Part shown: piece by piece, positions 5,847 through 5,898 of the stretch
How the letters are laid out: each line of letters opens with the position of its first letter
How positions within the stretch are numbered: position 1 is the first letter of the stretch
Assembly (NCBI GenBank): GCA_005883905.1
Contig: VAYD01000200.1
Location: 1-5,898, forward strand
DNA: 5,898 nucleotides
From: Actinomycetota bacterium
GTDB taxonomy: Bacteria > Actinomycetota > Thermoleophilia > Solirubrobacterales > Solirubrobacteraceae
Reading direction: 5' to 3'
Made by a program: the position numbers and the translations under genes
The notes under the pieces: generated by a model
Told to the model about the DNA's origin: nothing
Databases searched by the model: none
What the model saw: only the letters and a program-made list of their open reading frames with translations

Positions 5847-5898
5847 GTGCACGGCCTGGAGCAGGCAGCGCGGGAGCTGCTGGACCGCAACTGGCGCG
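5847..5898 (+). CDS. N-terminal fragment of a divergent gene, possibly GH63/mannosylglycerate-hydrolase-like
   Basis: A GTG at 5847 opens a frame that runs to the window edge and reads MHGLEQAARELLDRNWR (17 codons). The A-R-E-x-L-x-x-N-W-R pattern resembles the start of glycoside hydrolases of the GH63/MGH1 type ((alpha/alpha)6 barrels acting on glucosyl- or mannosylglycerate and related glycosides), which usually continue into a YPHQWSWDSAF-like block. That block is beyond the window, so the family call rests on one short motif and memory of the family. The position, 18 bp from the Nudix start on the opposite strand, suits a real divergent gene. Coding status is more secure than identity. 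Confidence 0.42.
   Translation, partial: MHGLEQAARELLDRNWR

Overview
The window is GC-rich throughout, with G or C at most third codon positions. None of the visible gene starts has a clear Shine-Dalgarno sequence. The protein content suggests a high-GC actinobacterium, most likely of the class Thermoleophilia (Solirubrobacter, Conexibacter or Patulibacter type). The best pointer is the secreted propeller protein: its C-terminal module beginning PDTTIT and its very basic tail are a style I associate with that group. The taxonomic placement is an inference from style, not from a marker gene.

Layout from left to right: (1) 1-448, + strand, the 3' part of an arginase/agmatinase-family ureohydrolase, cut by the window edge. 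(2) 527-3640, + strand, a complete 1037-residue exported protein made of fourteen TolB-like beta-propeller repeats, an Ig-like module with a probable disulfide, and a strongly basic C-terminal domain. (3) 3682-5253, + strand, a complete 523-residue acyl-CoA carboxylase carboxyltransferase (beta) subunit. (4) 5254-5366, a convergent intergenic region rich in inverted repeats. (5) 5367-5828, - strand, a complete 153-residue Nudix hydrolase. (6) 5847-5898, + strand, the first 17 codons of a divergent gene that may encode a glycoside hydrolase of the GH63/mannosylglycerate-hydrolase type.

The three + strand genes are collinear with gaps of 78 and 41 bp. I see no shared pathway: a cytosolic ureohydrolase, an exported propeller and a CoA carboxylase are not an obvious functional unit, and a promoter-like element sits directly in front of the carboxylase. 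The carboxylase needs a biotin carboxylase/biotin carrier alpha subunit that is not in this window. The Nudix gene and the divergent gene start only 18 bp apart and probably share a regulatory region.

I found no mobile element, CRISPR array, RNA gene or obvious new defence or biosynthetic system. The points most worth a second look are the 2 x 7 architecture of the propeller protein, the mixed PCC-like/MCC-like active-site motifs of the carboxylase, the mutually exclusive hairpins between the convergent genes, and the promoter-like -10 elements lying 6-8 nt from two start codons.
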